Source of the DNA: Athripsodes cinereus
Taxonomy: Eukaryota > Arthropoda > Insecta > Trichoptera > Leptoceridae
DNA length: 64,000 nt
Assembly (NCBI GenBank): GCA_947579605.1
Contig: OX388325.1
Location: 13,325,572 to 13,389,571 of the forward strand
Reading direction: 5' to 3'
Shown: one piece after another, positions 57,484-64,000 of the stretch
Layout of the letters: each line of letters starts with the position of its first letter
Position numbering within the stretch: position 1 is the stretch's first letter
Program-made: the position numbers and the translations under genes
The notes under the pieces: generated by a model
Told to the model about the DNA's origin: nothing
Database searches by the model: none
What the model saw: the letters and a program-made list of their open reading frames with translations, nothing else

Positions 57484-59765
57484 ATTATATCCTAAAAATA
57501 CTATATGATTTACAATAAAATCTTTTGGTTTTGACACACTGGCTGTCAGAAACTCACTTGCTGTAGATATATTATTTGTAGATGATCGATGACTCAATTC
57601 AGCACAAGTTATAAAATTTAACTTCTGTGCTAATTTCAACCAACTTTGATTTTTTCCAATAACATTGGACAGATTTTTTTAGCAGGATGTTCGTTCACTC
57701 CGACCATGCACCCAGTACAGAAAAGTAATGGCGTATTTAGAACCTGTAATCACTAATCGAACCTAAAAATGATGGAAAATTGATAATAATTGCCATTGAA
57801 TATTATGTAATTATTACACAATGTTGTATTGCACTTTACAAATTAGTAATAACATTATAAGACAAAGTTATAGCGCCTACTGGCGGGCTTAATTATGCAT
57901 GATAAATATTCGATCGCCCCTTGAGAAAATCGTTTTTCGTCATTATAACTAAATAAAAAAATAGGAACTGATGTATATTTATACGTAAAAATTTAATCAT
58001 ATTGAAGTTTTTGGCAAAAAAAGCGTTCAAACCCTAACCACAACAGTAAATAACCTCGTCAAACCAATAGATATATACTACGAAATGTACTAAGCATCTG
58101 TAGACAGAGAGATCGAAGGGACATATGACGTCATCAAAATGGCGCGTTCGGATGTGGCGTTTTCGCGGAAGTTCAAAAATCGAAATTTCAAAATGCTATA
58201 AAACAGAAACTAAGCAACGTATCGAAAAAAAATTTACTGGTATGTGTTACTGATTACTTTATTAATGATTTTGAAGAATAAAAAAAATATGCGCAAGTTC
58301 CCTATTAGTTAAAGCTTGTTTCTTATTGCGAATCGTACTGCGCCACTGTGTATTTTTATTTCCAGTTTTTGTCATAATAAAATTCAATCTCCCGCCTCTT
58401 TTCGCTTATTATCACTTGATTGAATTACAAAATCATGTTTATACGCTACATTGTTCCTGTACCAACTCAGCATATCACTTTATAGATATAGTAGGTCAAT
58501 GCCTTGTGGCAGTTTTATATTTTTCTCAGTCGGTAGAGCTTGAATTGGACATTCAATGAGACCCCATTCATTACACATTAATCTCAATTGCGTGGGTTAT
58601 TTCCACCTCCAGTTTGATAATAAACCATTACTGAATATGATTCTAAAGGTACATATGATATTGTCATTGTTTAATTAATGTTACGTGGTCTTATTGAATC
58701 CTCCACATTCATCATGGGAGTATTGATTTAATTCAAAGAAAGTTTTTAAATAATAATCTTCATTCCACTTCCACTATACGGTGATAGCAGACAAATGGTT
58801 TTCACAACATTGTTATCAAAATTCTTAATTACATTACTACATGACTATCAACTTTTGTATATCCTTCATCACAATTATATCCAAGTACACTTCGACTTGA
58901 CCCTCATGTATAACTATATATATACCTACTTAATCTTACATACCAATAAAAAAATGAAAAATGTGACCTGTTGATTTCCCGATGACTTTGATCAATTATG
59001 AAACTAGGTTATCTGTGTAGACAGTCTACCAATTTGACATCACGTTGTCCTCGGTTGTGTGGTTAATATCCATTAATCCTGTGGATTAATCTTCGTAGAT
59101 TCATCTGCTTACGGTGATATCGATATATTTTATCTTGAGCACATGACGTCATTCATTTCAATGAATGTTAAAGATTCCTGAATTCTAACCCCCTGGATAT
59201 TTACCGCTTCTGTATTAAACACAGAAGACACAATCAGTTTTTGATATAAAATAAAATAATATTTCATTAAACGGCATTCTACTAAATAATAACTAATGTT
59301 ACATACCTTCATTTTTAGCGGTATATCATTTAGAGTATTTAGACCCTCGCTTGCCGCAAATAACTTTGTTCACAATATTAATTTAAATTCATTCTAAAAG
59401 TGTTCGCAATTATGCGACACAACTTGATAATATTCGATTTTTAAAATGTAACACTCCACATGGGAGATTAAAATTTATCACATAGGTACCATGACCTAAA
59501 CTAATGATTACTTCTTCGCGGTCAGACGTATAAAGAGACTTCTTCCTGGGTTACTCCCAAATAAATAGGCTAATTATCCGCTATCTCTCTCATTACGAGA
59601 ACTACGTCACGGCACGTTGTTTTTAGACCCGAATGAAGTTTATCACACATACCGCGCTATTTCCGCAATCACATCCAAAGACAAATATTAAATATTTTAC
59701 AGAAACGCTCTTCTTCTTTTTCTTAATTATATTTAATTTTGATATTAATTCTGTTACAGCCTAAA

Positions 59766-60190
59766 GGGTCGTTCACATACGTTCACTTTCAGTGATCACT
59801 CCGGATGATCCTCCTAGATGAACAGGTGTGAACAGGCGTTTCATCAATAGTGATCACTAACGATGACGGAGGAAAGAGATTACCACTCGTCATATTTTTG
59901 ATGAAAGGTCCTTTCACTGAAACGACCATAAACAAGTTTCATCTTACTATTTGTTTTATTCTCTATGAATTTGTATTGAATGTCAGAATCATGTACGAAA
60001 TTATTATGCAGTTGAGAGCTATATTAATTTATTTTAAGTGTTTTTTTAATTTTTGAATTTGTTTAATTATTTTTATACGAAAATACGTCAAACTAGATAC
60101 AACATGAGTGAGAAAGAAGACATGGCAGTGAAAGCATAGGATTAACAAATGTGAACAGACGTGTTCACTTTCGATGAACAGGTTTGACCC
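59766..60190. repeat. GGGTC/GACCC short element, unit 4 copy
   Basis: Same element as 12415-12840 and 34834-35257. Confidence 0.5.
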
Positions 60191-60457
60191 TGACACTCTG
60201 GATGATCATCCAAAGTGAAGCAATGTGAATGCTACTTAATACAGATGTCATAAACAATATTAAAGGGGTATATACATATATGTATAGTAGGTACACACTC
60301 TGGATGATCCTCCAAAATGAAAAGGTGTGAATAGACGTTTCATTACTAGCGATCACTGAAGAAAGCGATTACTACCAACACAAATTTGATGAAAGGTCCA
60401 TTCACTGGAACGACCATGAACAAGATTTTTTCTATATTTGACGTCAGCATTAGTATA

Positions 60458-60703
60458 GACCATTAAAGGTCACGTGGTCTTGTCTATGGATTTGCTTTTG
60501 CTTGGATGTAATGCCATAAGAGAAAAAAAAAGAAAGTCAGACGACAAAATCATAACAAAATCAACACTGACAGTTTTTTGATTATTAAGTATCTATTCTT
60601 TAGGCGTCCCACCTTAAATTACACCGTAAACACTGTGAATGTGTTGTGTTGGGATGCCTGATGCCCCTCACTGATTTTTCTGTGACGTCATCCTTTAATG
60701 GTC
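60458..60703. mobile_element. TA-target MITE with GACCATTAAAGG ends, unit 4 copy
   Basis: Orthologous to 35529-35812 but shorter by about 37 bp: the segment between two GG words (CTTGG...GGATG) is lost. Confidence 0.8.
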
Positions 60704-61317
60704 TATTGAAGGTCAGGATCATAAACAATATTATCAAGTAGTCGAGAAATATAATATAGTATTAATATTAATTAATATAATATTATTATAGTATTAATTT
60801 AATATTATTATCATTTTGATTTTAGTTTTAATAACTGTTATTTTTCATTTATTATTTATTTAATTATTTTTTACTTAAATACGTCAAACTACATAGGGGA
60901 ATCAGGGGTAATGGCGCTCACCCGTATAATTTGGATATCATATATATGGATATGGATAATGAACTGTATAAGTTTCTAAACGCTTATTAGTGGATACAAG
61001 TAAATATATGTGAAATGTTTTTTTTCTAAGTTTTCTGTTATTGCCATATGGAGCTCTCTTCTTCTTAGATATCGATGTTCGTGTGTGAAATTGAATATTA
61101 TTATTGGCACATCACTAGTATAGATATAGATACCACGTATCACCCTGTATAGCCTAGTAATGAAATGCGATATATCGAGGTACTGAGACATGATTATACG
61201 AGTAGGTATAATTATTTTTATAAATAGGTAGGGACCTATAAATACAAATAGCTATAATATAATGTCGTAGACATACCTGAATGAATAAGTCACACTTCTA
61301 AGATAAATCCTAGATCA

Positions 61318-61672
61318 TAGGTGGCCAACCTTTTCAGCAGCCGGGCCAAATTTCAGAATAAGATTTCCCACAGGGCCGCACAACAATATAGGTAGGTATT
61401 CAATAAATGGAATATTTGATCAATTTACTTCACCTTAAAATTTCTACCCTCCCGTCGCCAAGTTTTCAAAATGGTATAGGAATTTGAAATCTTTCAAAAC
61501 TCCTCGGTTCTCTAAGAATATTTTCTTTTCTCAAAATACCTCTATCAAAAAGTAACGGATACTTGTAGGTACCGACTATTGTTAGAGGTGTGCATATGCT
61601 TCACGGGCTGCACGTAGACATCCAACGGGCAACGTGCGGCCCCGGGCCGCGGCTTGGCCACCCTTGCCCAGG
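61318..61672. mobile_element. hAT-like MITE with GGTGGCCAACC ends, unit 4
   Basis: Same insertion as 47720-48070, without the local duplication. Confidence 0.65.
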
Positions 61673-61796
61673 ATCCTTACTTAAAAGAATGTCGTTTATT
61701 TAGACCTACTGTCTCACAATATGTCAAATTAAATGTGACCAAATAATAAACTTCACAGACAGAGCGATTTGTCAGCACTTTATTTTATCATATATC

Positions 61797-62290
61797 TTGT
61801 TGGGTCGCCCCGACGTTGACAATCATCTGCGAGAAACCTTATCTGTCCTGAGCAGCGTGAAACGGTTCATCCACAGCTCTCATCCCGGTCCACTCTCAGA
61901 TATTCCGAGGCGAGAAACGCGGCTTTCTTCTTACCCCTCTACGGCCCACAATCTTCCCTTCTATGGCTAGTTGTAGGAATGTATACCTATGTTTCTCATT
62001 TCATTATGGGACCAAAATACAAATGAAGTTTTACGGAGATTGGTTATTGTGGACAATTCTCTATGAACATTTGCTCTACGCAATATTTCAATGTTACTTG
62101 TCATGTCCGTCCAGGATATTTTCAACATCCTTCTTTGGATCCACATTTTAAACGCCTTAAAGCGGTTAGTGATATATATTAACCTTGAGGGTCCATGCCT
62201 CGACACCATAAAGTAGCACTCATTACACATAAAAATTGACCTTTCTTTGTCTGTTAGCTCTGAGAAAATAAAAATAATCACTTTACATTT
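61797..62290 (-). pseudogene. RTE-clade retrotransposon C-terminal remnant, unit 4
   Basis: Same remnant as 48285-48800; RFKAFKMWIQRRMLKISWTD is readable on the minus strand within 61967-62281. Confidence 0.75.
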
Positions 62291-63368
62291 ATTTATACAG
62301 TAGACAAAATACTTTTGTTTGTCTCACAAACAGATTTTGTTTGTTCAGAAATATTGCCAAATATATATTTAAAACAAGCTACAATTAATTGAAGATAACG
62401 TGTTTATAAAACCAAAAATATTGTGAAAACAAAGGTGGTCCACAAACGGATAGTATTTTGATCAAGGACTTGAATCCCGCTGCTGACTTATTATATGAGG
62501 ATATATAACAGGACATGGAAAACCCTGAATCGTCTAAGATTTGGTGTAGGGAACTGCCGTGAAAATAGAGAACGATGGGGCTTCCTACAAAACAAGGGTG
62601 TCCATTGTGCCCTGCCACATACACTATGCAGGATATTTTTGACGCATCTCCATCTGCTGTGCGTATCGCACAGTAGAAGGAAATCTGTTTGATTGTTTTT
62701 TTTTCTGGGTTTCGAAGCGATAAATAATAGTATATAATGATATACTTACGTTTATAAATAAATGCAATTCATCTTGAATAAGAAATAGTAAGAAAGTGCG
62801 TAAAAATACATACAATAATAAACTCGGAAAGTGACTCATTTTTGAAGTTCGATTTTAAATTTTTCGTAACTCGATATAAGTCGCCAACTTAGTTTATTGT
62901 CACACAAATAGCATAAGAGTCAGTTCATTGTTTGTCGACTAATATTGTTTTCGGTCGCCCATTTGAATATTCACAACAATAACAGATGATTAACATTCCA
63001 TTCGTATGTTACAAGAAAAAGTGATATAAGGCAAATGATAAAAAACTAAAGTACCTACTATATTTATTTATTTATAATAATACATATGGCATAAACAACA
63101 ATTTAATACATAGTTATAAACAACAATTATTGTACAACACCACCATCGTATCAAATCAAAACTCAAAACAAAAATAAAATACACTGCATCACTTCAAATC
63201 ATAAAAATAAAAATTATAATTAAAAATTATATGCTTACACATTGGCTTTATTTATATAACACTTAAGCAATATACATTATTAATATATATGTGTTTTAAA
63301 TAAGGTAATTCCTTTCGTTTTAGGTGTAACTTGCAAAACACATATAGATTCACGTCAATACTTTATAG

Positions 63369-63694
63369 CAGTGAAACTGGGTTCGATCGAACCCCAGGGG
63401 TTCGGTGAAAATAATTTTGAAAGCAAGATAGTTTTGCGAGTTGAAAAAAGAAAAAAATACTCCGATAATTCATTAATTAATATGTTTCGTGTTTTGATTT
63501 AACCATTAAAATTTAATGTTTTGATCTATGTTTTTTTTATTTTATTTTTTGATTTTTTTACACATATATATAAATATATATCATGTTTTGAATTTGTAAA
63601 AATCTAATTTTATTTTTCAAATTAGGAGGGGTTCGGTGAATGCATATGCTGTAGCTGGTGGAGTTCAGTACCCCCAAAAAGGTTAAGAGCCGCT
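63369..63694. mobile_element. Complete unit-closing hAT MITE (326 bp)
   Basis: Flanked by CTTTATAG at 63361-63368 and 63695-63702. It is the only uninterrupted copy, with inverted GGTTCGATCGAACC near the left end and GGTTAAGAGCCGCTG at the right. The left terminus has lost a few bases (CAGTGAAACTGGG). Confidence 0.85.
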
Positions 63695-64000
63695 GCTTTA
63701 TAGGATAGTTTTGATAAAAAGTTGCGGTGTTTGGTCATGTCTAACAATATGATATTTTGCCGAACATTTTTATTATTTACTATGGCAAAATCACACAATA
63801 CTGGGTGGAAAGTCTAAAGAATATGAAATACTATTTTAGCAGAAATACTTTACATATATATTGTTGATATATTTTAAAGTATTGTATTGAATTAGGCCTA
63901 ACGCATCAATATATAGTTAAATGTTGTAGTTAGCTATCTAAAGGATAAATATATCTTATGGATAAAGTGATGGTTAAATTTATTTGCCGCATCAATCTAA
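63695..64000. repeat. Start of a fifth unit, then divergence
   Basis: Up to about 63893 the sequence matches the flank downstream of the zinc-finger genes. From GCCTAACGCATCAA it matches nothing else in the window, so it is another insertion or the edge of the array. Confidence 0.6.

Larger units (their letters stand above)
54209..58302. mobile_element. TA-target inverted-repeat element, unit 4 copy with nested hATs
   Basis: Same insertion as 27917-32011. The right end is slightly changed (GCGCAAGTTCCC). Confidence 0.8.
51485..63694. repeat. Tandem unit 4 of the zinc-finger array
   Basis: Contains Z4, the nested hAT and TA elements shared with unit 3, GGTGGCC and RTE pieces, and a complete closing MITE. 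It preserves the pre-insertion state of the unit-3-specific insertions. Stretches 51485-51845, 53374-53574, 58303-59765, 60704-61317 and 62291-63368 are noncoding unit flank. Confidence 0.85.

Overview
This is AT-rich eukaryotic DNA, almost certainly from an insect genome. The long intergenic spacing, C2H2 zinc-finger genes, several clades of non-LTR retrotransposon, many hAT-type and TA-target inverted-repeat elements, and a tRNA-derived SINE-like piece all point that way. The general look (very AT-rich, dense miniature elements, recurrent words such as taggtacct) would suit a hemipteran, perhaps an aphid relative, but that is a weak inference. There is no sign of bacterial gene organisation.

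The skeleton is a tandem array. A unit made of [downstream flank - C2H2 zinc-finger gene on the minus strand - upstream flank - hAT-type MITE] recurs at about 241-20132 (unit 1), 20133-25194 (unit 2), 25195-51484 (unit 3) and 51485-63694 (unit 4); a fifth begins at 63695 and diverges near 63894. The four zinc-finger copies are Z1 (876-2027, nine fingers, tail lost by a 14-nt deletion), Z2 (about 20515-23109, a pseudogene with many stops), Z3 (25785-27080) and Z4 (52078-53373). Z3 and Z4 are both 431 aa with 11 fingers, but finger order has changed by gain and loss of modules. Every copy carries further finger-coding sequence after its stop.

Transposons account for most of the length differences. 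Units 3 and 4 share nested insertions: an hAT MITE (27283/53575), a TA-target element (27917/54209), an hAT inside it (28477/54769), and another hAT-like element inside that (29518/55809). These therefore predate the unit 3/4 duplication. After it, unit 3 gained a hAT with an exact empty site in unit 4 (33202-34567) and an approximately 11.3-kb block (about 35880-47215). That block holds a degenerate R4/Dong-like retrotransposon with a restriction-like endonuclease (36053-40045) and an apparently intact CR1-group retrotransposon (about 40693-47160). Unit 1 carries an approximately 9.9-kb insertion (2179-12098) with a near-intact EN/RT element, a TA-target element and a GC-rich block. It also has two local tandem arrays (130-bp and 40-bp units) and a 5'-truncated L2-like fragment; a second fragment of that family (18178-19719) lies in the MITE that closes the unit.

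The most unusual object is the CR1-group element at 40.7-47.2 kb. Between a PHD/coiled-coil/FP25K-like ORF1 and an EN-RT ORF2 it has a third long open frame (44166-45782, 538 codons). That frame encodes a cysteine-rich protein with about eight or nine hydrophobic segments. It follows the ORF1 UGA directly in the same frame and overlaps ORF2 by 59 nt in another frame. I know of no such ORF in this retrotransposon group and cannot search for one here.
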